Of a stretch of 34,390 bases of DNA, positions 26,546 through 34,390 are shown piece after piece. Made by a program: the position numbers and the translations under genes. The stretch is from Roseiflexaceae bacterium. GTDB lineage: Bacteria > Chloroflexota > Chloroflexia > Chloroflexales > Roseiflexaceae. Every line of letters begins with the position of its first letter. Position 1 is the stretch's first letter. The stretch lies in assembly GCA_947474225.1 (NCBI GenBank), contig CANJHS010000030.1, positions 1-34,390 of the forward strand, in the 5' to 3' direction. The notes below the pieces were generated by a model. It was not told the origin of the DNA, searched no databases, and worked only from the letters and a program-made list of their open reading frames with translations.

Positions 26546-27646
26546 ATGAAGCGTATACGCATCGGCGTCATATTTGGTGGTCAATCGGGTGAACACGAAG
26601 TGTCCCTCGTTTCGGCGCGGGCAGTCTTGGCAGGGCTCGATCCACTACGATACGATGTCGTCCCCATCGGCATCCGCAAAAATGGGCAGTGGCTGGCAGA
26701 GGGTGATGTCTTGGCGACGCTCGAGGCCGAATCCGAAGTCGCACTGCTGCCCGGCGGTGGGGCACACGTCCGTGCACCTGCACACCCAGCACAAATAACG
26801 GCTTCACCGCAAGCAATTATACGAGGCGAGCACGCAGCGCCGCATGCCATCCGCGGACTCGATGTGGTCTTCCCCGTTTTGCACGGTCCCATGGGCGAAG
26901 ATGGCACCATCCAGGGACTCCTCGAACTCGCCGGGATACCGTATATCGGTTGTGGTGTGCTTGCCTCAGCAGTGGGGATGGACAAAGCAATGATGAAAGC
27001 TGCGTTCAACGCAGCAGGATTGCCGGTTGTACCGTGGAAGCTTGTCCGTGCCCACGAGTACCATGCAGATCCCGATGGCGTTGTTGCACGCCTCGAGGCA
27101 GCACTGCACTACCCGATGTTTGTCAAACCGGCCAATATGGGCAGCAGCGTGGGTATTAGCAAGGTAAAATCTCGTGCCGACCTCGTCGCCGGGCTCACGC
27201 TGGCGGCGTCATACGACCGCCGCATTGTCGTTGAACAAGGTGTCACCGCGCGCGAAATCGAAGTCTCTGTGTTGGGGAATGAAGTCCCTATCGCGAGCCT
27301 CCCCGGAGAAATAATACCAGCCAATGAATGGTATGATTACGAAGCAAAGTACCTTAATACCGACACACGGGTGGTCATTCCTGCTCAGCTCACTGATGCA
27401 CAGTCAGCGACAGTCCGAAAGACTGCCTTGCATGCATTTCAGTCCATAGATGGGGCTGGCCTTTCACGTGTCGACTTCCTTTACGACGAGGCTGCTGATA
27501 TTTTTTATATATCGGAAGTCAACACCATGCCCGGCTTTACCCCGTTTAGCATGTACGCCAAAATGTGGGACGCAAGCGGTATACCCTACCCCGAAGTACT
27601 CGATCGCCTGGTGACACTCGCACGAGAGCGGGGAACTCGCGCCTAA
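26546..27646 (+). CDS. ddl: D-alanine--D-alanine ligase
   Basis: A 366-aa ATP-grasp ligase that joins two D-Ala for use by MurF. It opens RIGVIFGGQSGEHEVSLVSA, and has LHGPMGEDGTIQGLLEL, KPANMGSSVGISK (ATP site), EIIPANEWYDYEAKY (omega loop with Tyr) and EVNTMPGFTPFSMY (Mg/substrate site). The Tyr-bearing EAKY loop fits D-Ala-D-Ala rather than D-Ala-D-lactate ligases. The start at 26546 has AGAGGAG 8 nt upstream; the frame upstream of it overlaps murB and is rejected. The gap to murB is 16 nt. Confidence 0.95.
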   Translation: MKRIRIGVIFGGQSGEHEVSLVSARAVLAGLDPLRYDVVPIGIRKNGQWLAEGDVLATLEAESEVALLPGGGAHVRAPAHPAQITASPQAIIRGEHAAPHAIRGLDVVFPVLHGPMGEDGTIQGLLELAGIPYIGCGVLASAVGMDKAMMKAAFNAAGLPVVPWKLVRAHEYHADPDGVVARLEAALHYPMFVKPANMGSSVGISKVKSRADLVAGLTLAASYDRRIVVEQGVTAREIEVSVLGNEVPIASLPGEIIPANEWYDYEAKYLNTDTRVVIPAQLTDAQSATVRKTALHAFQSIDGAGLSRVDFLYDEAADIFYISEVNTMPGFTPFSMYAKMWDASGIPYPEVLDRLVTLARERGTRA

Positions 27647-27655
27647 GGAGAAGTG

Positions 27656-28504
27656 GTGAGTAGTCAACGGCCACGTAACAATCGACCGACCTCCAGTTCC
27701 CGCCGCCCCGAAGGGGTGCGGCCGGGTTTTCGGTTGCAGTCCATGGCCTACCTAGGTACAGGTCGCCCTATCAGTGTGTTTCTTTTGGTAGTTCTTGTCG
27801 GCTATGTCTACGTCCTTACCAATAATCCCGAATATATCGTCAAATCTGTTTCTGTGTCCGGCGCGTCGACCCTCAGTAGTGAACGCGTTGCTGAGCTTAC
27901 TGGTGCGGTTGGTAGATCCATATGGTCGCTCGATGCGACAACGATGCGTGCCGCCATCCTCAAAAATCCCTATGTTGTATCGGCTGATGTTCGCGTCATC
28001 TTGCCGAATCAGGTGACCGTCTCGCTCAATGAACACGAGAGTGAGATGCGTTGGAAAAACGGCTCTGCCTACCTTATCGTCAACCCACTCGGTGAATTAC
28101 TCGGTGTCGATCCTGCCGTGGTTATCACTGGCACGCTGATTATCAATGACGACAGTGCGGTCGTGCTTAGTCCCGGAGATCACATCGACGCGCAAGTCGT
28201 GACTTTGGCACGCGTCGTCAGTCAACGGTTGCCCACCGAAGCCGGGCTCGACATTGCCCGCATCGGCTGGGACGAACGACGGGGTATTTCGGTCATTACC
28301 GCTGCAGGACAGACCATTTTGTTCGGGACGATTGACCGTATCGACGAAAAACTCGCACTCCTGGCCCAGCTCCATCGCGAGAATGCAAGCTTTGCGTTCG
28401 CCGATATGCGCTCATTGACTCCATACTATCGTGATGACATCCCATTTACCGAGACTATTACGCAGACCCTGGTCCTATCCGACACCGTCGTCACCGCCCC
28501 ATAA
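27656..28504 (+). CDS. ftsQ: Cell division protein FtsQ/DivIB
   Basis: A 282-aa bitopic protein: basic, Ser/Arg/Pro-rich cytoplasmic N-terminus, one TM helix around PISVFLLVVLVGYVYVL, then an extracellular POTRA domain beginning VKSVSVSGASTLSSERV and containing NPYVVSADVRVILPNQVTVS, and a FtsQ/DivIB beta domain. With FtsL and FtsB it regulates FtsWI. Two GTG codons stand in tandem; the second, at 27656, has AAGGAG 5 nt upstream and is preferred over 27653. It lies 9 nt after ddl and 15 nt before ftsA, the usual position. Confidence 0.92.
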   Translation: MSSQRPRNNRPTSSSRRPEGVRPGFRLQSMAYLGTGRPISVFLLVVLVGYVYVLTNNPEYIVKSVSVSGASTLSSERVAELTGAVGRSIWSLDATTMRAAILKNPYVVSADVRVILPNQVTVSLNEHESEMRWKNGSAYLIVNPLGELLGVDPAVVITGTLIINDDSAVVLSPGDHIDAQVVTLARVVSQRLPTEAGLDIARIGWDERRGISVITAAGQTILFGTIDRIDEKLALLAQLHRENASFAFADMRSLTPYYRDDIPFTETITQTLVLSDTVVTAP

Positions 28505-28519
28505 CACACGAGGTAGCCT

Positions 28520-29752
28520 GTGAGCATGCGCACCATTGCCGGTATTGATATCGGCTCTACCAAAATAGTCACGATGATTGCTCAGATGGACGGCGAACAA
28601 ATCATCACGGTCCTTGGCTATGGCGTTGCTCCCGCACGCGGTGTCGAACGCGGTATCATCGTCAACCTCGAAGAAGCGACGCGGGCCGTCAAGGCGAGCA
28701 TTACCCAGGCGGAACAGATGGGCGGCTATCGTGTCGGCTCTGCATATGTGTCGATTACGGGCAAACATATCCAAAGCTTTACGCGGACCGGCACCGTCGC
28801 TATCTCACGTGAGTATGATGGTCATGTTCGTCAAGAAGATATCCTTCGTGCGGTCGAAATAGCCCAAGCAGAACCACTCCCCGCCAACGTTGAACTCCTG
28901 CATGTCATGCCGTTTCGCTATACACTCGATACCCAAGAAGTACAAGATCCCATCGGGATGCGCGGCTATCGTCTAGAAATCGACGTCCACATCGTCGTCT
29001 GTGATATTGCCGCCATTCAAAATATCATCAAAGTCGTGCAAAACAGCTCAGTCGAAGTAGACGATGTCGTGCTCCAACAACTCGCCAGTGCCGAAGCGGT
29101 GCTCACCGATGACGACCGTCAAAACGGAGTTGTCCTTGTCGACATCGGCAGTGATACGACTGGTGTCGCATTCATCGCTCAGGGCGCGACATGGCATACC
29201 CACGTCATTCCTGTCGGCGGTCATACCATTACCAATGATCTCATCTTGATGTTTCAACTCAACCCTGTTATTGCCGAACAGACCAAGATGAGTATTGGTG
29301 AAGCAGTTGCTGATCCAAATCGGCATCGCGATGTCATCGAGGTCGAAGGGCAACGTCCAGGCGAGCCCGTCTCGATTAGCCGACTACACTTCAATGAGTC
29401 AATCCAGGCACGCTGCGACGAACTCATCGATTTCATCATCTACGAGGTATCGCAAAGTTCCTACATGGGCGCATACAACGCGGGTGTAGTTATCACCGGT
29501 GGTGGTGCCCAACTTCGCAACCTCGATATCTTGTTCTACGAGCGCTTCAACGCCCCAATACGTATCGGCATCGCCGAGGATGTCTATGGTCGCATCGACA
29601 ATCTCAATACACCAACCTTCACCACCGTCCTCGGGCTTATTCGCTGGGGCTACCGTCATGGGCAAAGCGGTAAACACAGCCGCGACGAGGATAGCCGTTG
29701 GGTCGACGTCTACGAGCGCTTCAAAATGTGGTTACGCGAATTTTTGCCGTAG
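28520..29752 (+). CDS. ftsA: Cell division protein FtsA
   Basis: A 410-aa actin-family ATPase that tethers FtsZ to the membrane. It opens TIAGIDIGSTKIVTMIA (phosphate 1 loop), has the 1C subdomain region GSAYVSITGKHIQSF, VVLVDIGSDTTGVAF (phosphate 2) and GVVITGGGAQLRNLD (adenosine motif). The last about 17 residues, with alternating aromatic, Leu and basic residues ending WLREFLP, look like the amphipathic membrane-targeting helix. GTG 28520 is favoured as start because GAGGT is 5 nt upstream; ATG at 28526 is the alternative. Followed by a 164-bp gap with hairpins. Confidence 0.95.
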   Translation: MSMRTIAGIDIGSTKIVTMIAQMDGEQIITVLGYGVAPARGVERGIIVNLEEATRAVKASITQAEQMGGYRVGSAYVSITGKHIQSFTRTGTVAISREYDGHVRQEDILRAVEIAQAEPLPANVELLHVMPFRYTLDTQEVQDPIGMRGYRLEIDVHIVVCDIAAIQNIIKVVQNSSVEVDDVVLQQLASAEAVLTDDDRQNGVVLVDIGSDTTGVAFIAQGATWHTHVIPVGGHTITNDLILMFQLNPVIAEQTKMSIGEAVADPNRHRDVIEVEGQRPGEPVSISRLHFNESIQARCDELIDFIIYEVSQSSYMGAYNAGVVITGGGAQLRNLDILFYERFNAPIRIGIAEDVYGRIDNLNTPTFTTVLGLIRWGYRHGQSGKHSRDEDSRWVDVYERFKMWLREFLP

Positions 29753-29761
29753 TATTTTTTA

Positions 29762-29807
29762 TTGTTGGTATGCCAACAAACACGCAGCGCTTGCGCTGCG
29801 TGTTTGT
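29762..29807 (+). terminator. Strong hairpin between ftsA and ftsZ, terminator or processing site
   Basis: A perfect 15-bp inverted repeat, ACAAACACGCAGCGC (29776-29790) and GCGCTGCGTGTTTGT (29793-29807), has a loop of only TT. It starts 24 bp after the ftsA stop. A second, smaller hairpin, TTGTTGG/CCAACAA (29762-29779), shares four bases with it, so both cannot form fully at once. Only a poor U-tract follows, so it may attenuate transcription or protect an mRNA end rather than fully terminate. Confidence 0.6.
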
Positions 29808-29812
29808 GCATC

Positions 29813-29842
29813 TTCCCACTCTGCGTAGTGTTGTAGTATAAT
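29813..29842 (+). promoter_or_regulatory. Candidate ftsZ promoter
   Basis: A perfect TATAAT lies at 29837-29842, with only a weak -35 (TTCCCA at 29813-29818, 18-bp spacer). Transcription would start near 29849, leaving a leader of about 68 nt to the first ftsZ. A short palindrome CGGTATTACCG (29894-29904) sits just before the GGAGGGG ribosome site and might affect translation. Separate ftsZ promoters are common in other bacteria. Confidence 0.5.
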
Positions 29843-29916
29843 CACAAACATTACAAAATGATTTCAATCTTAACCACAGCACGGACGCACGTTCGGTATT
29901 ACCGTATGGAGGGGAT

Positions 29917-31086
29917 ATGTTCGGTCACCAACAGGATATCAATGAACGCGTGGTGGTCATCAAAGTCATCGGTGTAGGCGGTGGTGGCTCAAATGCAGTC
30001 GACCGCATGGTCGCCGATGGCGTCCAGAACGTCGAATTCATCACTGTCAACACCGATGCCCAAGCATTGGTCAATTCCAAAGCAGATCAACGCATCCGCA
30101 TTGGTGACAAACTCACCAAAGGCCTCGGTGCCGGCGGTGATCCGACAATCGGCGAAAGAGCCGCCGAAGAATCGCGCAGCGAACTTACAGAAGTATTGCG
30201 TGGCGCAAACATGGTGTTCGTTACCGCTGGCATGGGCGGAGGGACAGGCACCGGTGCTGCCCCTCTTGTCGCCAGCATCGCCCAAGAACTCGGTATTTTG
30301 ACGGTCGGCGTGGTCACCAAACCCTTTGGGTTTGAAGGCAAGCATCGTCGCAAGCACGCCGAAGAAGGCATCGAGCGGTTACGCCCGCACGTCGACACGC
30401 TCGTCATAATCCCAAATGACCGCCTGCTCCATGCAGGCAACAAAAATGCCACCATGATGCAAGCCTTCCAGATGGCCGATGGCGTGCTCCGCCAAGGCAT
30501 TCAAGGCATCGCTGACATGATTAATTTGCCTGGGCTCATCAACGTCGATTTCGCCGATGTGCGCTCCGTCATGCAACGCTCGGGTACAGCCCTCATGTCC
30601 ATCGGTATCGGCAGCGGTGACAACCGGATGATCGACGCAGTGCGCGAGGCAGTCGAATCCCCACTCCTCGATGTGACCATTACTGGCGCCCGGAGCGTAT
30701 TGCTCAATGTCACCGGTGGCGAAGACGTCAGTCTGTACGAAGTCCAAGAAGCAGCCTCGGTCATCGAAGCCGCTGTGGCGCACAATGCAAACATCATCTG
30801 GGGCTTGCTCATCGACCCCAACTTCCCCCGTGGGCAGGTCAAGGTGACACTAATCGCCACCGGCTTTGACAACGAACGGCGTTCAGAGCAGGTTGTCGAA
30901 CAACGTGCACCCTTGCCGATGCGCACTCAACCACCTGTCGCACGGCCAGCAGCACCACAGATTTCGAATTCGCTGCCGACGCTGCCGCAGCGGGACCAAC
31001 GTCCGTCGTCGCAACCGTTGCGCAACTTTCCTACACAGGCCGATGTCGATATTCCAGTGTTCGTGAGACGGAATAAAGATCGCTAG
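29917..31086 (+). CDS. ftsZ: Cell division protein FtsZ, copy 1 (canonical C-terminus)
   Basis: A 389-aa tubulin-like GTPase that polymerises into the division ring. The N-terminal [17 protein letters not shown], the tubulin signature GGGTGTG at residues 107-113, and NVDFADV of the T7 catalytic loop are intact. A variable linker rich in Pro, Arg and Gln follows (about residues 325-370), ending in [14 protein letters not shown]. This fits the D-I-P-x-F-x-R-R conserved C-terminal peptide that binds FtsA and other partners. GGAGGGG lies 2 nt before the ATG region. It is the first of two ftsZ genes, separated by 51 bp. Confidence 0.96.
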   Translation: MFGHQQDINERVVVIKVIGVGGGGSNAVDRMVADGVQNVEFITVNTDAQALVNSKADQRIRIGDKLTKGLGAGGDPTIGERAAEESRSELTEVLRGANMVFVTAGMGGGTGTGAAPLVASIAQELGILTVGVVTKPFGFEGKHRRKHAEEGIERLRPHVDTLVIIPNDRLLHAGNKNATMMQAFQMADGVLRQGIQGIADMINLPGLINVDFADVRSVMQRSGTALMSIGIGSGDNRMIDAVREAVESPLLDVTITGARSVLLNVTGGEDVSLYEVQEAASVIEAAVAHNANIIWGLLIDPNFPRGQVKVTLIATGFDNERRSEQVVEQRAPLPMRTQPPVARPAAPQISNSLPTLPQRDQRPSSQPLRNFPTQADVDIPVFVRRNKDR

Positions 31087-31137
31087 TACGTCCGCCGAGT
31101 GGTGTCTCTCTTCCTGGCTGCCCGAAAGGATTCTTCG

Positions 31138-32481
31138 ATGACTCATTCTCAACCACGCGCCGTACGTGCCGTCATTCGTGTCGTTGGTGTCGGTGGTGGT
31201 GGCTCCAATGCTATCGACCGCATGATCGATGACGGCGTCCGAGATGTCGAGTTTGTTGCCATCAACACCGATGCGCAAGTCCTCCGCACGTCCAAAGCGC
31301 ACTACAAAATCTGCATTGGCGAACGGCTCACCCGCGGCATGGGCGCAGGAGGTGATCCAATTGTCGGCGAGCGCGCCGCCGAAGAGACGAATGACGAATT
31401 GTACGAAATCCTCAAGGGTTCCAATCTCGTATTCATCACTGCAGGCATGGGCGGTGGGACAGGCACCGGTGCTGCTCCCATCGTGGCCAGTATTGCCCAA
31501 GATCTCGGGATTTTGACCGTTGCCGTCGTCACAAAACCCTTCAAATTCGAGGGGTCAAAGCGTCTCGCCCAGGCAGAACTCGGTATCGAACAACTCCGCA
31601 AATATGTCGATGCTCTCGTCGTTGTTCCCAATGATCGGCTCGTCGAAGCCTACGCCAAGCGTGGCGTTTCGATGGTGCAAGGATTCCAAATCGTCGACAG
31701 TGTGCTGCGCCAAGGCATCCAGGGCGTTTCGGATCTCATCACCAAAACCGGCGTTGTCAACGTTGACTTTGCTGATGTGCAAACCATCCTCAAAAATTCT
31801 GGTGAAGCCCTCATGGCAATCGGCGTCGGTGCCGGTGAAAACCGCATCCAGCAGGCTATAGAATCTGCTATGGCGTCACCACTGCTTGATGTCGAAATCC
31901 GCGGTGCAAAACGCGTCCTTATCAATATATCTTCCGGTGAAGATATCCGCATGACCGAGGTTGCTGAGGCTGCGAACATCATCGAGAGCATCGTAGCCGA
32001 GGACGCGCAGATTATCTGGGGCTCGGTCATAGACCCCAATTTCCCACCCGACCAAGTCAAAATAACGCTCCTCGCTTCGGGCATTTCGACCCTCAAGCCC
32101 AAAGCGCAGATGCAGCCGCGCACCCCGCAGCACGAGGCACCGCATCATCCACCTACTCCGTCACAAATTCCACCGGCGCTGCGCCCAGCAAATATTGAAT
32201 ATACCACCGCACCACAATCTCCACCTGCTTCGGCAGGGGTCGATCGTAATTCCCCGTTGGGCGGACGTGTACCTGCAGGCAACGAACCAGCTCCACGACG
32301 GCCATATATCCCCCCGGCCGAGCAACAGCCCGCACCGATTGCTGCCCGCCCAGTCGTATCGCGGCAATCTCCTCTCGACGGTGCTGCGCGCCAACCATCC
32401 TCCGCTCCACGACCCTATGACGACGATCCCGATATTTCGCTGCCGCCTGCAATTAGGCATCGTCGCAACGAAGACTCCTAA
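31138..32481 (+). CDS. ftsZ: Cell division protein FtsZ, copy 2 (extended, divergent C-terminus)
   Basis: A 447-aa FtsZ paralogue. The GTPase part is complete: [24 protein letters not shown] at residues 105-111, and NVDFADV in the T7 loop, so it should bind and hydrolyse GTP. The C-terminal linker is much longer than in copy 1 (about residues 325-430) and very rich in Pro, Ala and Gln. It ends DISLPPAIRHRRNEDS, only distantly like the FtsA-binding peptide of copy 1, so partner choice may differ. The frame is open from 31099, but ATG 31138 has AAAGGA 7 nt upstream and aligns with copy 1. The gene is followed by a strong terminator. Confidence 0.95.
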   Translation: MTHSQPRAVRAVIRVVGVGGGGSNAIDRMIDDGVRDVEFVAINTDAQVLRTSKAHYKICIGERLTRGMGAGGDPIVGERAAEETNDELYEILKGSNLVFITAGMGGGTGTGAAPIVASIAQDLGILTVAVVTKPFKFEGSKRLAQAELGIEQLRKYVDALVVVPNDRLVEAYAKRGVSMVQGFQIVDSVLRQGIQGVSDLITKTGVVNVDFADVQTILKNSGEALMAIGVGAGENRIQQAIESAMASPLLDVEIRGAKRVLINISSGEDIRMTEVAEAANIIESIVAEDAQIIWGSVIDPNFPPDQVKITLLASGISTLKPKAQMQPRTPQHEAPHHPPTPSQIPPALRPANIEYTTAPQSPPASAGVDRNSPLGGRVPAGNEPAPRRPYIPPAEQQPAPIAARPVVSRQSPLDGAARQPSSAPRPYDDDPDISLPPAIRHRRNEDS

Positions 32482-32492
32482 CATCACGCATG

Positions 32493-32521
32493 CCACCGTT
32501 GCAAGGCAACGGTGGTTTTTT
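32493..32521 (+). terminator. Rho-independent terminator after ftsZ copy 2
   Basis: CCACCGTTGC (32493-32502) and GCAACGGTGG (32506-32515) form a perfect 10-bp stem with an AAG loop, directly followed by six T (32516-32521). It lies 11 bp after the second ftsZ stop and marks the end of the dcw transcript. Confidence 0.95.
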
Positions 32522-32547
32522 CATCTCACTGATTAGACAAATGCCGG

Positions 32548-32553
32548 TATAAT
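32548..32553 (+). promoter_or_regulatory. Candidate -10 box of the amidohydrolase gene
   Basis: A perfect TATAAT lies 34 bp before the ATG of the amidohydrolase and 26 bp after the terminator. No convincing -35 is seen at 16-18 bp. Position after a terminator makes an independent promoter here likely. Confidence 0.5.
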
Positions 32554-32587
32554 CTCCTCGTCCCCCACCTACACAAAAGGAATCGAC

Positions 32588-34222
32588 ATGACGACGATGC
32601 TTGTCACCAATGGTCCTATCTACACACTTGATCCAGCAAAACCCGTAGTCGAAGCACTTGGCATCCGCGACGGAATTGTCTGCGCTGTTGGATCCCGTGC
32701 TGATGTTTTGGCCGCTCTGGGCACACCAGATTCAACACTTGATTTACAAGGCAAAGCTGCCATTCCTGGACTGACCGATGCACACGTGCATATCATTGCT
32801 ACAGGGATGACGTTGCGGCAAGTACGCCTGTATGGCTATACCGATTTCGCCGCGGTCCGCAAGGTTATTGGTACTGCCGATGACCGGCTTCCCGCTGGTG
32901 TCTGGCTCCAAGGTGGTGGGTGGGATCATACCCTCTGGGGCGGTTACTGGCCCACTGCCGATGACCTCGAGCAACTCGCCCCAGGACGACCCGCCTTGCT
33001 GAGTCGCAAAGACGGCCATTCTGCCTGGGTCAATCACACGGCAATGAAGATAGCCGGGATTGACCGCCATACCGCAGACCCCGAAGGCGGTCACATTGAC
33101 CGCGATGTCAACGGTAATCCGACGGGTATTTTCAAAGAGACCGCTATCAATCTGGTCCGCCAGCACATACCCGAGACCACCGACGAAGACCGTCGTGCAG
33201 CCGTCACCGATGCATTTGCCGAAGGGTATACCTACGGCATGATTGGGATGCATAGTTTCACCGGTACCCGTCGCGACGGCTTCAACGATCTGCGCAACTT
33301 TCAGTACATGCGTGAGCATGGGCAGCTACCAGGTCGCATCCTTGTGCAAATAGACCCGGATGGATTTGAACACATGCTCGGGCTTGGTTTGCGCAGTGGC
33401 CTCGGCGACGATTGGTTGCGCGTCGGTGCCTTCAAGTTCTTTGCCGATGGTACCCTGGGCAGCGAGACCGCCGATATGCTCGCTCCCTTCGAAGGTGGTC
33501 ACAACCTCGGCCTGCCCACCATGTCCCGCGAAGAAATCTTCGACAATGCCCGGCGTGCCAATCAGAACGGTATTGCGATCTCGGTGCACTGCATCGGTGA
33601 TGGTGCAAATCGGAAGGTCCTCGACGCCATCGAGGCAGCGCTCAAACCCATGCAGAAACCCGGCGAAACACTTTCCGAGACCGCCATGCGCTCTCTTGCC
33701 GTCCCAAACCGTATTGAACACTGCCAGCTCCTCGACCCGACCGACATCCCACGCTTTGCCGCAATGAACGTCGTCGCATCGATGCAGCCGGTTCACATGA
33801 TCGGTGACCTCGACACCGCCACTCGCCTCTGGGGCAAACGCAATGCCACCAGCTACGCCTGGCGCTCGGTCGAATTGTCCGGTGCAGTCTTGGCACTCGG
33901 CTCCGATGCACCGGTCGAGTCACTCAACCCGTGGCTGTCTATCTACGGTGCCGTTACTCGACGAAAACTCGATGGTACCCCCACCGCTGGCTGGTACCCC
34001 GAACAAGCCCTTACTCGTTTCAGTACGCTCCGTGGCTTCACGGTCGGTGCAGCGTATTGTGCAAACAGTCACACCCGCCAAGGGACACTCATGCCCGGTA
34101 TGGTCGCCGACTTGGCCGTCATGAAGCTCGATCCGTTTGCGTGCGATGCATCCCAACTGCAACACAACACTGCCCACCTCACCATGATTGAAGGCAATGT
34201 TGTCTACCGCAATGATTTTTAG
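32588..34222 (+). CDS. Amidohydrolase family 3 (YtcJ-like) metal-dependent hydrolase
   Basis: A 544-aa cytoplasmic TIM-barrel hydrolase of the amidohydrolase superfamily. The metal-binding HxH is in LTDAHVHI (His66, His68). Further motifs are the AFKFFADGTLGS segment, VHCIGDGANRKVLD, RIEHCQ and the GSDAPVESLNP aspartate site near the C-terminus. This order is that of family 3, which includes N-substituted formamide deformylase and YtcJ; the real substrate cannot be told. ATG 32588 has AAAGGA 6 nt upstream. It stands behind the ftsZ terminator with its own -10 box, so it is not part of the dcw operon, and no function in wall synthesis is suggested. Confidence 0.92.
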   Translation: MTTMLVTNGPIYTLDPAKPVVEALGIRDGIVCAVGSRADVLAALGTPDSTLDLQGKAAIPGLTDAHVHIIATGMTLRQVRLYGYTDFAAVRKVIGTADDRLPAGVWLQGGGWDHTLWGGYWPTADDLEQLAPGRPALLSRKDGHSAWVNHTAMKIAGIDRHTADPEGGHIDRDVNGNPTGIFKETAINLVRQHIPETTDEDRRAAVTDAFAEGYTYGMIGMHSFTGTRRDGFNDLRNFQYMREHGQLPGRILVQIDPDGFEHMLGLGLRSGLGDDWLRVGAFKFFADGTLGSETADMLAPFEGGHNLGLPTMSREEIFDNARRANQNGIAISVHCIGDGANRKVLDAIEAALKPMQKPGETLSETAMRSLAVPNRIEHCQLLDPTDIPRFAAMNVVASMQPVHMIGDLDTATRLWGKRNATSYAWRSVELSGAVLALGSDAPVESLNPWLSIYGAVTRRKLDGTPTAGWYPEQALTRFSTLRGFTVGAAYCANSHTRQGTLMPGMVADLAVMKLDPFACDASQLQHNTAHLTMIEGNVVYRNDF

Positions 34223-34277
34223 CTTTTTTCATTGAAATCCGGCGAGCCGACCATCTGGTGCGCCAGGACGGCGGCGG

Positions 34278-34325
34278 CTGGGGGGCTGGGGGGCTGGGGC
34301 GTAAGGGCGTAAGGGCGTAAGGGCG
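34278..34325 (+). repeat. G-rich 8-bp tandem repeats
   Basis: Two units of CTGGGGGG (34278-34293) and a partial third are followed by three units of GGGCGTAA (34297-34320) plus GGGCG. Both repeats have an 8-bp period. The plus strand has at least six runs of three or more G separated by 2-5 bases, a pattern that can form G-quadruplexes in DNA or in the 3' end of the amidohydrolase mRNA. Confidence 0.85.
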
Positions 34326-34348
34326 AAAAATCTTTCGCCCTTACGCCC
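34313..34348. repeat. Perfect 16-bp inverted repeat (hairpin)
   Basis: GGGCGTAAGGGCGAAA (34313-34328) pairs with TTTCGCCCTTACGCCC (34333-34348) across the 4-base loop AATC. The left arm is part of the GGGCGTAA repeats and the right arm runs into the 13-bp repeats, so the hairpin joins two repeat arrays. It could act as a bidirectional transcription end, but no T-run follows on either side. Confidence 0.85.
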
Positions 34349-34390
34349 CGGAGAGACGCCCCGGAGAGACGCCCCGGAGAGACGCCCCGG
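34343..34390 (+). repeat. 13-bp tandem repeat ACGCCCCGGAGAG, cut by the window end
   Basis: Three full units (34343-34355, 34356-34368, 34369-34381) and nine bases of a fourth are identical. The array continues past the right edge. There are no spacers, so it is not a CRISPR array. No open reading frame of note covers it within the window. Confidence 0.9.

Noticed and set aside
34210-34234. Terminator after the amidohydrolase gene
   Set aside because: The CAATGA/TCATTG stem has only 6 bp, mostly A-T, with a 13-base loop; the T-run lies in the loop and not after the stem.
34343-34390. CRISPR repeats
   Set aside because: The 13-bp units are directly adjacent with no spacers.

Overview
The window holds an almost complete division and cell-wall (dcw) locus of a bacterium that is most likely a member of the Chloroflexota, perhaps near Chloroflexales or Herpetosiphonales. 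That assignment rests on gene content (full Fts/Mur set, tandem mraY, tandem ftsZ, large TPR/NTPase proteins, moderately GC-rich DNA) and is an inference, not a phylogenetic result.

Layout. Positions 1-960 are the 3' end of a gene for a probably surface-exposed protein: a Thr-Asn-Thr-Pro repeat linker followed by seven RCC1-type repeats. It converges on moaC (1017-1463, minus strand, molybdenum cofactor synthesis). A divergent promoter region (1464-1645) separates moaC from the dcw operon. It carries a good sigma70-type promoter and three GTGGGG MraZ boxes at exact 10-bp spacing.

The operon begins with mraZ and rsmH. A 10.8-kb block of four genes not usual for dcw clusters then sits where ftsL would normally follow: a six-TM protein resembling a sensor kinase input domain without a kinase, a small two-TM protein, a 2242-aa protein with an N-terminal NACHT/STAND-like P-loop NTPase and a very long TPR array, and an 836-aa TPR protein ending in a gingipain (C25)/clan CD-like cysteine peptidase domain with an apparent His-Cys dyad. 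This block is the best candidate in the window for an undescribed system: an NTPase/TPR sensor paired with a caspase-fold protease, apparently co-transcribed with division genes.

The classical cluster resumes at 13865: ftsL-like, ftsI-type PBP, murF, two tandem mraY paralogues, murD, a rhomboid protease, ftsW, murG, murC, murB, ddl, ftsQ, ftsA. Most junctions are overlapping or only a few bases long, so translation is probably coupled. The products take UDP-MurNAc-peptide precursors to lipid II (MurC, D, F, Ddl, MraY, MurG), polymerise and cross-link them at the septum (FtsW, FtsI), and assemble the divisome (FtsQ, FtsL, FtsA, FtsZ). murE is missing from the locus. After a hairpin-rich gap with its own -10 box come two tandem ftsZ genes, closed by a strong intrinsic terminator at 32493-32521. 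An independent amidohydrolase gene (32588-34222) follows, and the right edge is a composite of short G-rich and GC-rich repeats with a large hairpin. No tRNA, rRNA, CRISPR array or insertion sequence was seen.
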